Part shown: positions 15,167 to 24,992 of the stretch, piece after piece
Layout of the letters: each line of letters starts with the position of its first letter
Numbering within the stretch: position 1 is the first letter of the stretch
Source of the DNA: DATGLW01 sp035293965
Lineage (GTDB): Bacteria > Actinomycetota > Acidimicrobiia > Acidimicrobiales > RAAP-2
DNA length: 24,992 bases
Reading direction: 5' to 3'
Assembly (NCBI GenBank): GCA_035293965.1
Contig: DATGLW010000060.1
Coordinates: forward strand, 1-24,992
Program-made: the position numbers and the translations under genes
Notes under the pieces: model-generated
What the model was told of the DNA's origin: nothing
The model's database searches: none
What the model saw: only the letters and a program-made list of their open reading frames with translations

Positions 15167-15875
15167 GGGAGGGCCGCGGCCATCCGCCGCCGGGCACGCG
15201 GGCGGCTACACGTGCCGCGGCCCCGAGCATCGAGCGCAGCAGCACGGCACCGTCGCACGAGCCGAGCAGCTCGGAGCAGGCGCGCTCGGGGTGCGGCATG
15301 AGACCCACCACGTTGCCCGCTTCGTTGCAGATGCCGGCGATGTCGTCGAACGAGCCGTTGGGGTTGTCGAGGTAGCGCAGCACGACGCGGTCCTCTGCCC
15401 GCAGGACTGCCAGCGTGTCGGGGCCGCAGACGTAGCTGCCCGTGAAGTGGTTGACCGGCAGGCGCAGCCTGCTCCCCGCCTCGGCCCCTTCGGTGAGCAC
15501 CGAACGGGTCGTGCACACCTCGACGGGCACCGTCGTGCACACGAACCGGAGCTGGCGGTTGCGCTGCAGGGCACCGGGGAGGAGGCCCGCCTCGGTCAGC
15601 ACCTGAAAGCCGTTGCAGATGCCGACCACGGGGCCGCCGGCGGCCGCGAAGCGCGACACGGCACCCATCACGGGCGAGAAGCGGGCAAGGGCCCCGGGGC
15701 GCAGGTAGTCGCCGTGGGCGAACCCGCCCGGCAGGACCACCGCGTCGAGGCCGGCGAGGTCGGTCCGGCGGTGCCACACGAGCTCGGCCCGCCCGCCGAG
15801 CGCGCCGAGCGCCTCGACCACGTCGTGCTCGCAGTTGGTGCCGGGGAAGACGACCACACCCACACGCGGCGCCAT
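15117..15875 (-). CDS. purQ: Phosphoribosylformylglycinamidine synthase, glutamine amidotransferase subunit
   Basis: Supplies ammonia from glutamine to PurL. The class-I amidotransferase triad is visible: Cys87 in GICNGFQ, His195 and Glu197 in MPHPER. The N-terminal MAPRVGVVVFPGTNCEHD is typical of the family. ATG 15875 overlaps the purS stop (TGATG), implying coupled translation. At 252 residues it is about 30 longer than usual; the extra C-terminal tail is Pro/Gly/Arg-rich. The last 16 codons overlap the convergent small basic gene, so the tail may result from loss of an earlier stop. This is the last gene of the purA-D-B-C-S-Q run. Confidence 0.95.
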   Translation of the reverse strand: MAPRVGVVVFPGTNCEHDVVEALGALGGRAELVWHRRTDLAGLDAVVLPGGFAHGDYLRPGALARFSPVMGAVSRFAAAGGPVVGICNGFQVLTEAGLLPGALQRNRQLRFVCTTVPVEVCTTRSVLTEGAEAGSRLRLPVNHFTGSYVCGPDTLAVLRAEDRVVLRYLDNPNGSFDDIAGICNEAGNVVGLMPHPERACSELLGSCDGAVLLRSMLGAAARVAARVPGGGWPRPSLSPGCGGSQPAGARRH

Positions 15876-16180
15876 CAGAGCCGGCTCCTTGCACCGGCGA
15901 CCCGCCCCGGCGCCGCAGCCGGCTCGGGGCCGATCTCGACGAGATCGAGCGAGGCCTCCTCCATCACCGGGTTGGCGAGCAGCCGGTCGGCCAGCTGCTC
16001 GGCCCGCTGCCGGGCCGACTGCTCGTCGGGCGCGTCGAGCTCGAAGCGGAACGACTTGCCCGCACGCACGTGGGTCACCCCCTCGAACCCGAGGGCCGGG
16101 AGCGCCCGCTCGATCGTGGCTCCTTCGGGATCGGCGATGCCCGGGCGCAGCTGGACCTCGACGCGCGCCGTGAACCTCAC
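15875..16180 (-). CDS. purS: Phosphoribosylformylglycinamidine synthase, PurS subunit
   Basis: Small bridging subunit that joins PurL and PurQ in the FGAM synthase complex. The 101-residue protein has the PurS pattern: FTARVEVQLRPGIADPEGATIERALPAL split around a GF turn, then VRAGKSFRFEL and a helix ending near ADRLLANPVMEE. About 20 residues after the typical end (EPAAAPGRV..) form an extra tail. The start is GTG 16180, overlapping the purC stop as GTGA; its stop overlaps the purQ ATG by one base. Upstream in-frame codons lie inside purC. Confidence 0.93.
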   Translation of the reverse strand: MRFTARVEVQLRPGIADPEGATIERALPALGFEGVTHVRAGKSFRFELDAPDEQSARQRAEQLADRLLANPVMEEASLDLVEIGPEPAAAPGRVAGARSRL

Positions 16181-17133
16181 CGTCGGGCACCGTACCAGTC
16201 GTCCAGCCGGTTCCCGGTCACCCGCTCGTAGGCGGCGACGTAGCGCTGCGACGTGGCCTCGACCACCTCGCGGGGCAGCGGCGGGGGCGGCGGGCGCTTG
16301 TCCCAGGGCTGGGAGTCGAGCCAGTCTCGCAGCGGCTGCTTGTCGAAGGACGGCGGCGGGCGACCGGGCACCACGTCGCCGGCGAGCCAGAGCCGCGACG
16401 AGTCGGGAGTGACGACCTCGTCGCACAGCGTGAGGCGCCCGTCGACCCACCCGAGCTCGAACTTGGTGTCAGCCAGCACGAACCCGGCTTCCTCCACCCG
16501 CGCTGCCGCCTGCCGGTAGACGGCCAGGCACAGGTCGCGGGCCGTCTCGGCGGCCGGGGCGCCCACGAGCTCGACGGCCCGGCCGAAGTCGATGTTCTCG
16601 TCGTGGCCGGTCGCTGCCTTGGTCGAGGGCGTGAACATCGGCTCGGGGAGCCGGTCGGCCAGCCGCAGCCCGGAGGGCAGGGGCGTGCCGTGCACGGTGC
16701 CGCGGGCCGCGTACTCGGCGTAGGCCTGGCCGGCGAGATAGCCGCGCACAATGCACTCGAGGGGCAGCATCTCCGCCCGGCGCACGAGCATCGCGCGGCC
16801 CGCGACGTCGCCGAGCGCGTCGCTCGCCGGAACCAGCCGGGCGATCACCGCCGGGTCGGCGCTCACCAGGCTGCCGGGTGCCACGTCGCCGAGCTCGCCG
16901 AACCAGAAGGACGTCATCGCCGTGAGCACCCGGCCCTTGTCGGGAATCGGCTCGGCCATCACCACGTCGAAGGCGGACACCCGGTCGGAAGCCACCATGA
17001 GGAGCAGCCCGTCGCCGGCGTCGTAGAGCTCGCGCACCTTGCCCGAGCACACCAACCGGAGGCCGCCGTGGGCCCCGTCAGGTCGCGCGCCGCCGGGCGT
17101 TGCCTGCGGCGCGCCCGTGGCCTCAGGCGCCAC
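16177..17133 (-). CDS. purC: Phosphoribosylaminoimidazole-succinocarboxamide synthase (SAICAR synthetase)
   Basis: Seventh purine step: ligates aspartate to CAIR using ATP. The 318-residue protein carries GKVRELYD, ASDRVSAFDVVM, the ECIVRGYLAG strand, and DTKFELGW with DEVVTPDSSR, all standard for the family. The best start is GTG 17133, which overlaps the end of purB by 11 bases and gives a ~25-residue Gly/Pro-rich leader before LVCSGKVRELYD. A later start is possible but no internal ATG/GTG gives a better ribosome site that I could see. Its stop overlaps the purS GTG. Confidence 0.95.
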   Translation of the reverse strand: MAPEATGAPQATPGGARPDGAHGGLRLVCSGKVRELYDAGDGLLLMVASDRVSAFDVVMAEPIPDKGRVLTAMTSFWFGELGDVAPGSLVSADPAVIARLVPASDALGDVAGRAMLVRRAEMLPLECIVRGYLAGQAYAEYAARGTVHGTPLPSGLRLADRLPEPMFTPSTKAATGHDENIDFGRAVELVGAPAAETARDLCLAVYRQAAARVEEAGFVLADTKFELGWVDGRLTLCDEVVTPDSSRLWLAGDVVPGRPPPSFDKQPLRDWLDSQPWDKRPPPPPLPREVVEATSQRYVAAYERVTGNRLDDWYGARR

Positions 17134-18457
17134 CGGTCGCCTCGCGGGGGCGGTCGAGGGCGTCGAGCGCGTCGATGAAACGGCCGGCGTGCCGCAGGGC
17201 CCGGCCCAGGTCGAAGGCCGCGTCGAGCGCCTCGTCGCCGAGGCGGACCTCGGGATCCTCGCGCAGGACCTCGCGCAGGTGGCGCCCGGACGCGGCGGCT
17301 TCGCGCGCGTCGCGCTGGACGATCCGGTACGCCTCGTCGCGGGTGAGCCCCCCGGCGACCAGGGCGAGCAGCACCGACTGGCTGAACACGAGGCCTCCCG
17401 AGCCGAGGGTCAGGTTGGCGAGGGCCCGCTCGGGGTGGACCACCAGGCCGGCGACGAGGCCGGCTGCCTTGCGCAGCACGTAGCAGGCGAGCATGGACGC
17501 GTCGGGCAGCGCGACCCGCTCCACCGAGCTGTGGGAGATGTCGCGCTCGTGCCACAGGGCGACGTCCTCCAGGCCGGCGGCGAGGTACCCGCGCAGCAGG
17601 CGGGCCAGGCCGCAGAGCCGCTCGGAGAGGACGGGGTTGCGCTTGTGGGGCATGGCCGAGCTCCCCTTCTGGCCTGCCCTGAACGGCTCCTCGGCTTCGC
17701 CGACCTCGCTGCGGGCCAGGTGGCGCACCTCGGTGGCGATGAGCTCCACGGTGGCCCCGGCCGACGCGCACGCCCAGAGGTACTCGGCGTGGCGGTCGCG
17801 CGAGATCACCTGGGAGGCGGGAACGGGCTCCAGTCCGAGCGCGCGGCACACCCGGGCCTCGACGCCGGGCGTCACGTTCGAATAGGTGCCCACGGCCCCC
17901 GACAGCTTGCCCACGGCGATCCGAGACCGTGCCGCGCGCAGGCGCTGGCGGTCGCGGTCCGCCTGCAGGGCCCACAGGGCGAACTTGGCGCCGAAGGTGG
18001 TCGGCTCGGCGTGCATGCCGTGGGTGCGCCCGGTCACGGGCACCTCGGCCAGCTCCTCCGCCCGGCGGCGCAGCGCCGCCACGAGGTCGTCGGCCGCCGC
18101 CACCAGCAGGTCCGCCGCGTCGACGAGGGTGGCGCACAGGGCGGTGTCCACCACGTCCGAGGATGTCAGGCCGTAGTGGATCCAGGATCCCTCCGGGGGG
18201 CCAATCCGGGCCTGGACGACGTCGACGAAGGCGGCCACGTCGTGGTCGGTCACCTTCTCGCGCTCTTCCACCTCGGCCACGAAGGCGTCGTCCACCTCGG
18301 GCGCCCGGGCCCGGCAGGCGGCAGCCACGCCGGCCGGCACCGTGCCCTCCGCTTCGAGGGCCTCGGTCGCCAGCAGCTCGACCTCGAGCCAGCGGGCCAT
18401 GCGGGCCCGGTCACCGAACAGCGCCGCCATGTCGGCTGGCGCGTACCGGGGGATCAC
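17123..18457 (-). CDS. purB: Adenylosuccinate lyase
   Basis: Removes fumarate from SAICAR (step 8) and from adenylosuccinate (AMP branch). The 444-residue protein has the fumarase/aspartase-superfamily signature GSSAMPHKRNP at 265-275, the catalytic-base serines therein, His146 in GRTHGMHAEP, and the active-site-like TSSDVVDT near 98-105. GTG 18457 follows GGGAGGGG by a short spacer and overlaps the purD TGA as GTGA. An extended upstream frame is a mirror of purD and was not used. Typical actinobacterial length for the single-enzyme form. Confidence 0.96.
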   Translation of the reverse strand: MIPRYAPADMAALFGDRARMARWLEVELLATEALEAEGTVPAGVAAACRARAPEVDDAFVAEVEEREKVTDHDVAAFVDVVQARIGPPEGSWIHYGLTSSDVVDTALCATLVDAADLLVAAADDLVAALRRRAEELAEVPVTGRTHGMHAEPTTFGAKFALWALQADRDRQRLRAARSRIAVGKLSGAVGTYSNVTPGVEARVCRALGLEPVPASQVISRDRHAEYLWACASAGATVELIATEVRHLARSEVGEAEEPFRAGQKGSSAMPHKRNPVLSERLCGLARLLRGYLAAGLEDVALWHERDISHSSVERVALPDASMLACYVLRKAAGLVAGLVVHPERALANLTLGSGGLVFSQSVLLALVAGGLTRDEAYRIVQRDAREAAASGRHLREVLREDPEVRLGDEALDAAFDLGRALRHAGRFIDALDALDRPREATGGA

Positions 18458-19782
18458 CGCACCCCTCCCCCAACGTCGGCAGCGCCCTGGGCTGCGGCCG
18501 CGGCGGGCGCGCCGGTCGCGGCGTCGGTCTGGGCGGCGGCCGCGATGTCGTCGCGGTACTGGCACCCGGGCCACGCAATCCCTGCCGCCGCCCGGTAGGC
18601 GAGGCGCCGGGCGTCCGCCACATCGGCGGCCACGGCCGTGACCCCGAGCACCCGGCCACCGGCAGTGGTGAAGGGGCCGGGCGGGCCCCCTGAGGTGCCG
18701 GCGTGGAAGACGGTCACCCCCGGCAGCGGGTCGCGCAGCTGCCCGTCGGGCCCGAGCCCGTCGATGGGGTCGCCGGTCCGCACCGGGCCCGGGTAGCCCT
18801 CGGCCGCCATCACGACGCACACCGCAGCCTCCGGGGTCGCACGCGGGGGGTCCCCCAGGCGGCCCTCGGCCACCGTCATAAGGAGCTCGGCCAGGTCGTC
18901 CGCCAGCCGGGGCAGGACGACCTGGGCCTCGGGGTCCCCGAGGCGCACGTTGAACTCGAGCACCTTGGGACCCTCGTCGGTCAGCATGAGCCCGGCGTAG
19001 AGGACGCCGCGGTAGTCGATGCCGCGGGCCCGCAGGGCTGCCACCAGCGGTTCGACCGACTCGTCCATGATCTGCTCGACGACAGCGCGGTCGACGTCGG
19101 GCAGCGGCGAGTAGGCGCCCATGCCGCCGGTGTTGGGTCCCTCGTCGCCGTCGGCGAGGCGCTTGAAGTCCCGCGCCGGCACGAGCGGCACAGCGCGCCG
19201 GCCGTCGCACAGCGCGAGCAGCGAGCACTCCCGGCCGGTCAGACCCTCCTCCACGACCACCCTGCGGCCGGCGTCGCCGAACGCGCTGCCCGAAAGCTTC
19301 GCCTCGACGTCGGCCTCGGCCTCGGCGAGGGAGGTCGCCACGAGCACCCCCTTGCCCGCCGCGAGGCCGTCGGTCTTGACCACCCAGGGACCGGGGAGGG
19401 TGCGCAGGAAGCGGCGCGCCTCGTCGACCCGGTCGAAGGCGCCGAAGCGTGCCGTGGGGACCCTTGCGCGCGTGAGGAGGTCCTTCATGAAGGCTTTCGA
19501 CCCCTCCAGGCGGGCACCGTCGGCCCCCGGCCCCACCACCTTGCGCCCGGCGGCCCGCAGGCGGTCGGCCAGGCCGCCGACCAGCGGCACCTCGGGACCG
19601 ACGACGTAGAGATCGGCTGCCACCTCCTCGGGCGGCGCCGCGGTGGTGGTGATCGGCCGGGCACCAGGGCTGCCGGCAGCCATCCCCGGATTGCCTGGGG
19701 TCACGACCACCTCGGCGCTTCGCGCCAGCACCCGGGCGAGCGCGTGCTCGCGCCCGCCGGCGCCTACGACGCAGACCCTCAT
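18454..19782 (-). CDS. purD: Phosphoribosylamine-glycine ligase (GAR synthetase)
   Basis: Second purine step: ATP-dependent ligation of glycine to phosphoribosylamine. The 442-residue ATP-grasp protein starts MRVCVVGAGGREHAL and shows TPGNPGMA, VVKTDGLAAGKGV, GPNTGGMGAYSP and FNVRLGDPEAQ in family order. ATG 19782 starts seven bases after the purA stop. The C-terminal ~25 residues are an Ala/Gly-rich extension (AAAAAQGAADVGG) beyond the usual end, and its stop overlaps the purB GTG. Confidence 0.96.
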   Translation of the reverse strand: MRVCVVGAGGREHALARVLARSAEVVVTPGNPGMAAGSPGARPITTTAAPPEEVAADLYVVGPEVPLVGGLADRLRAAGRKVVGPGADGARLEGSKAFMKDLLTRARVPTARFGAFDRVDEARRFLRTLPGPWVVKTDGLAAGKGVLVATSLAEAEADVEAKLSGSAFGDAGRRVVVEEGLTGRECSLLALCDGRRAVPLVPARDFKRLADGDEGPNTGGMGAYSPLPDVDRAVVEQIMDESVEPLVAALRARGIDYRGVLYAGLMLTDEGPKVLEFNVRLGDPEAQVVLPRLADDLAELLMTVAEGRLGDPPRATPEAAVCVVMAAEGYPGPVRTGDPIDGLGPDGQLRDPLPGVTVFHAGTSGGPPGPFTTAGGRVLGVTAVAADVADARRLAYRAAAGIAWPGCQYRDDIAAAAQTDAATGAPAAAAAQGAADVGGGVR

Positions 19783-19789
19783 CGGCCGC

Positions 19790-21073
19790 TCACGCCACGG
19801 CGAAGGAGACGAACTGCTCGCGACCGGGGCCCACCCCGACGAGCCGGACCGGCACCCCGATCTGGTCGGCGAGGAAATCGACGTACCGGCGGGCAGCCGC
19901 CGGCACCTGGTCGAGGGAGGTCACCCCCGTCAGGTCGGTGCGCCAGCCGTCGAGCTCCTCGTAGACGGGCACCACCTGGTGCATCGTCGACTGGTGGTAC
20001 GGCGGGTGGGAGTAGCGCTTGCCGTCGGCCTCGTAGGCCACGCACACCTTGACGGCCTCGAAGGTGTCGAGCACGTCGAGCTTGGTGAGCGCCACCTCGT
20101 TCAGTGAGTTGAGCCGGACCGCCTGGCGGAGCATGACGGCGTCGAACCAGCCGCACCGGCGGCGGCGCCCCGTGTTGGTGCCGAACTCCTGGCCGCGCTC
20201 CACGAGGATGTCGGCCAGGTCGTCGTGGAGCTCGGTCGGGAACGGCCCGGCGCCCACGCGGGTGACGTAGGCCTTGGCGATGCCGATCACCCGGTCGATG
20301 TCGCGCGGCCCGAGGCCGGTGCCCGTGCAGGCGCCGCCGGCCACCGGGTTGGAGGAAGTGACGAAGGGGTACGTGCCATGGTCGAGGTCGAGGAAGGTGG
20401 CCTGCGCGCCCTCCAGCAGCACCCCGCGGCCTGCATCGAGTGCGTCGTGGATGACGCCGACCGCGTCGCCCACCATCGGAGCGAGCCTGGGCGCGTACTC
20501 CCCGAGGTAGCGCTCCGCGATGTCGTCGGCCGACAGGGGAAGGCGGTTGTAGACCCGGGCGAGGAGGGCGTTCTTCTCCTTGAGGGCGACGTCGAGCTTC
20601 TGGCGGAAGATCTTCGGGTCGAGCAGGTCCTGCACCCGCAACCCCACGCGGGTCGCCTTGTCGGCGTACGCCGGGCCGATCCCGCGGCGCGTGGTGCCGA
20701 GCGCGTTGCGCCCCAGGTACCGCTCGGTCACGCGGTCCAGCTCCTGGTGGTAGGGCATCACGAGGTGCGCGTTCCCGCTCACCACGAGGCGGCCGGTGTC
20801 GACGCCGGCCGCCTGCAGCTCGTCGACCTCCCCCAGCAGCACGGCTGGGTCCACCACCACGCCGTTGCCGATCACCGGGGTGATGTGCGGGTACAGCACG
20901 CCACTCGGCACGAGCTGGAGCGCGAAGGACCTCCCGTCGACGACGATGGTGTGCCCGGCGTTGTGGCCCCCCTGGTAGCGGACCACCATGTCCATCTCGC
21001 CGGCGAGCAGATCGGTGAGCTTGCCCTTTCCCTCGTCCCCCCACTGGGTCCCGACGACCACGGTTGCAGGCAC
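19790..21073 (-). CDS. purA: Adenylosuccinate synthetase
   Basis: First step of the AMP branch: IMP plus aspartate plus GTP gives adenylosuccinate. The 427-residue protein has the GTP-loop GTQWGDEGKGK with catalytic Asp13, GGHNAGHT (His37), GTTRRGIGPAYADK and TSSNPVAGGACTG. GTG 21073 was chosen over the in-frame GTG 21106 for three reasons: GGAGG sits five bases before it, a -10 box overlaps the region just before 21106, and the resulting VPATVVVGTQWGDEG closely parallels the usual MPAxVxxGxQWGDEG N-terminus. It is the first gene of the purA-purD-purB-purC-purS-purQ run. Confidence 0.96.
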   Translation of the reverse strand: MPATVVVGTQWGDEGKGKLTDLLAGEMDMVVRYQGGHNAGHTIVVDGRSFALQLVPSGVLYPHITPVIGNGVVVDPAVLLGEVDELQAAGVDTGRLVVSGNAHLVMPYHQELDRVTERYLGRNALGTTRRGIGPAYADKATRVGLRVQDLLDPKIFRQKLDVALKEKNALLARVYNRLPLSADDIAERYLGEYAPRLAPMVGDAVGVIHDALDAGRGVLLEGAQATFLDLDHGTYPFVTSSNPVAGGACTGTGLGPRDIDRVIGIAKAYVTRVGAGPFPTELHDDLADILVERGQEFGTNTGRRRRCGWFDAVMLRQAVRLNSLNEVALTKLDVLDTFEAVKVCVAYEADGKRYSHPPYHQSTMHQVVPVYEELDGWRTDLTGVTSLDQVPAAARRYVDFLADQIGVPVRLVGVGPGREQFVSFAVA

Positions 21074-21106
21074 GAGCTCCTCCGTCTGCGCTGCAGATCC
21101 CGCCAC

Positions 21107-21112
21107 ACTCTA
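21107..21112 (-). promoter_or_regulatory. -10 box of the purA operon promoter
   Basis: TAGAGT (minus strand 21112-21107) matches TAnnnT. Transcription from about 21100 would leave a leader of ~27 bases with GGAGG five bases before GTG 21073. No good -35 box lies upstream, where the 56-bp duplicated sequence begins. Confidence 0.5.
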
Positions 21113-21120
21113 GCCGCCCC

Positions 21121-21230
21121 GCCTCGAGCGTCCGGGGGCCGCAGGGCGGGGGCCGCCGGAGGGCCGGGGTGGCTCCGCCTCGAGCGTCCGGGAGGCCGCA
21201 GGGCTGGGGCCGCCGGAGGGCCGGGGTGGC
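21121..21230. repeat. Tandem duplication of about 55 bp between purA and clpB
   Basis: Positions 21121-21176 and 21177-21230 are near-identical (both start GCCTCGAGCGTCCGGG and include CCGCCGGAGGGCCGGGGTGG), differing by a few substitutions and a 2-bp length change. The pair fills most of the 169-bp gap 21074-21242, upstream of the purA -10 and just beyond the clpB stop. It can form GC-rich hairpins and may mark clpB transcript ends, but no T-run is present. Confidence 0.85.
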
Positions 21231-21242
21231 CGAGGGCCAGGG

Positions 21243-23737
<2,495 letters not shown>

Positions 23738-23741
<4 letters not shown>

Positions 23742-24268
23742 CTACCCGAGCGAGCCTGGTCCAGACGGACGAAAGGGACGGGGGCCTGGCTCACGGGCAC
23801 GAGGTCGCGCCGGTAGTGCCGGTGCGTCCGCTCGAGCGACTCCCGGGCTTCGGCCCGGACCCGCTCCAGCTCCGCGCGCAACGACGCCACCTCGGCCTCG
23901 AGCTCGAGCACCCGGCGCACCCCCTCGAGATTGAGGCCGGCCGTGGTGAGCTGCTGGATGCGGCGCAGCCGTGCGAGGTCCTGGTCCGAGAACCGGCGGC
24001 TGCCGCCCCGGGTCCGCGAGGGGTCGAGGAGACCCTTTCGCTCGTAGACCCGCAGGGTCTGGGGGTGCACGCCAGCCAGCTCGGCCGCCACGGAGATCAC
24101 GTACACGGCCCGGGTCGCCCTGTCGGTGCCCTGGGCGCCCGGCGCCAGCGGGTTGTCCGCCGCGGCGCCCTCGTGGGGCGATGTCGCATGTCGCCGCTGC
24201 CGGTCGCCGGTTCGCCCCGGCCCGGCCAGTGGGTCGATCGCGTCCCTCGGTGTGCCCATCACTCTCAT
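23738..24268 (-). CDS. hspR: Heat-shock repressor HspR (MerR family)
   Basis: Represses the dnaK operon and clpB until heat shock, working with DnaK as co-repressor in studied actinobacteria. The 176-residue protein has the HspR-type MerR helix-turn-helix at about 54-98 (VYVISVAAELAGVHPQTL, then VYERKGLL, RTRGGSRRFS) and a following QLTTAGLNLEGVRRVLELE dimerisation helix with coiled-coil tail. About 53 residues of low-complexity, unpredicted sequence precede the HTH, longer than typical HspR. ATG 24268 has GGAG nine bases upstream and begins four bases after the dnaJ stop; ATG 24259 is an alternative. No CTTGAGT-type HAIR operator was seen in the window, as expected if the operator lies before dnaK off the right edge. 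Confidence 0.93.
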
Positions 24269-24272
24269 CGGT

Positions 24273-24992
24273 TCACGCTCCCAGGTACTGGCGCGGCGCG
24301 GCGTCGGTGACCTTGGCCAGCGACTCCACGGCGGCGCGCTGCTCATCTGTCAACGAGGTCGGCACGAGCACCTCGATCCGCACCAGGAGGTCGCCCGGCT
24401 TCGACCCGTCTCGCAAGCCGCCGGGCACGCCCCTGCCCCGCACCCGCAGCGTCGTGCCCGGCGCGGTGCCGGCGGGCACCCGCAGGGTCACCGGGCCGTC
24501 CAGCGTCGGGACGGTCACGGTGGTGCCGAGGGCAGCCTCCGGGAAGGTGACGGGCACGGTCAGGGTCAGGTTCCGACCGCGCCGGCCGAAGACCGGGTGG
24601 GGCGCCACCTGCACCACCACGTACAGGTCACCCGGGGGGGCCATGCCCTCGCCCGGCTCGCCGCGGCCCTTCACCCGGATGCGCTGGCCGTCCTCGACCC
24701 CGGGGGGGATCCTGACCTTGACCTTGCGGACCTGGCGCTCGGTGCCCGTGCCGTGACAGGTCGGGCAGGGATTGTCGACCACGGTCCCGCGCCCGTTGCA
24801 GCGCGGGCAGACCGTGCTCAGCGAGAACAGCCCCTGGTTGTCGTCGAGGGTCCCCCGCCCGTTGCAGCGCTCGCAGACGCGCGCTTTGGTGCCCGGCGCC
24901 GCCCCCGTGCCCTGGCAGGTCCGGCAGCGCACGTCTTGGGGCACGTTGACCGATGCCGTCACGCCGCGCACCGCGTCCTCGAAGGACAGGTG
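24273..24992 (-). CDS. dnaJ: Chaperone DnaJ, C-terminal part (N-terminus beyond window)
   Basis: Co-chaperone that delivers substrates to DnaK and stimulates its ATPase. The 239 residues visible run from LSFEDAVRGV through four zinc-binding repeats (CRTCQGTG, CERCNGRG, CPRCNGRG, CPTCHGTG) and both C-terminal substrate-binding beta domains (IPPGVEDGQRIRVKGRGEPG; LRVPAGTAPGTTLRVRGRGVPG). The J-domain and Gly/Phe region lie off the right edge. The frame is open to the window end with no start needed. It is immediately followed by hspR and clpB, the DnaJ2/HspR-linked arrangement common in actinobacteria. Confidence 0.95.
   Translation of the reverse strand, partial: HLSFEDAVRGVTASVNVPQDVRCRTCQGTGAAPGTKARVCERCNGRGTLDDNQGLFSLSTVCPRCNGRGTVVDNPCPTCHGTGTERQVRKVKVRIPPGVEDGQRIRVKGRGEPGEGMAPPGDLYVVVQVAPHPVFGRRGRNLTLTVPVTFPEAALGTTVTVPTLDGPVTLRVPAGTAPGTTLRVRGRGVPGGLRDGSKPGDLLVRIEVLVPTSLTDEQRAAVESLAKVTDAAPRQYLGA

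Noticed and set aside
21074..21106. Earlier GTG start of purA at 21106
   Set aside because: It abuts the -10 box and lacks a ribosome site; GTG 21073 has GGAGG five bases upstream and gives the family-typical N-terminus.

Overview
The window is very GC-rich with strong third-position G/C bias, so long spurious reading frames lie opposite nearly every gene. Purine genes read by overlapping stop/start codons, a dnaJ-hspR-clpB run, a separate PurS/PurQ/small-PurL synthetase, TAnnnT-type -10 boxes next to GTG starts, and an S53 peptidase carrying 'GYW..DGG.F.FGDA.F.G' repeats together suggest a high-GC actinobacterium. Class Acidimicrobiia is my best guess, from memory of where such repeat proteins are common; no marker RNA is present to confirm it.

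Layout, left to right. (1) Positions 1-2828 (-): secreted or anchored sedolisin (S53) peptidase with an Ig-like domain, a 13-proline linker and at least six FGDA repeats, cut off by the window edge. (2) 3086-4243 (+): a TM-pore-TM potassium-channel-like protein with an atypical filter. (3) 4259-7545 (-): a lipoprotein translationally coupled to a membrane AAA-protease related to FtsH with a long insertion in its ATPase domain. (4) 7740-21073 (-): a de novo purine gene block. In transcription order it is purA, purD, purB, purC, purS, purQ, then purL, then purF, purM and pyrE. Two plus-strand genes interrupt it: a small basic protein (14741-15166) and a PHP phosphoesterase (11229-12071). (5) 21243-24992 (-): chaperone genes dnaJ (partial), hspR and clpB, joined by very short gaps or overlaps.

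The block encodes PurF (step 1), PurD (2), PurS/Q/L (4), PurM (5), PurC (7), PurB (8 and the AMP branch) and PurA (AMP branch), plus PyrE for UMP. PurN, PurE/PurK and PurH are not in the window. The chaperone block is the downstream end of a typical actinobacterial HspR-controlled operon; its promoter and dnaK/grpE would lie beyond the right edge.

No RNA gene, CRISPR array, insertion sequence or prophage was seen. No stretch longer than 300 bases lacks a gene; the largest gaps are 10968-11228, 2829-3085 and 14515-14740. The least ordinary items are the lipoprotein/FtsH-like pair, the small basic protein with its AT-rich promoter and its tail-to-tail overlap with purQ, the channel with a TVGTA filter, and several short tandem duplications. 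I do not see a clear, wholly new multi-gene system.
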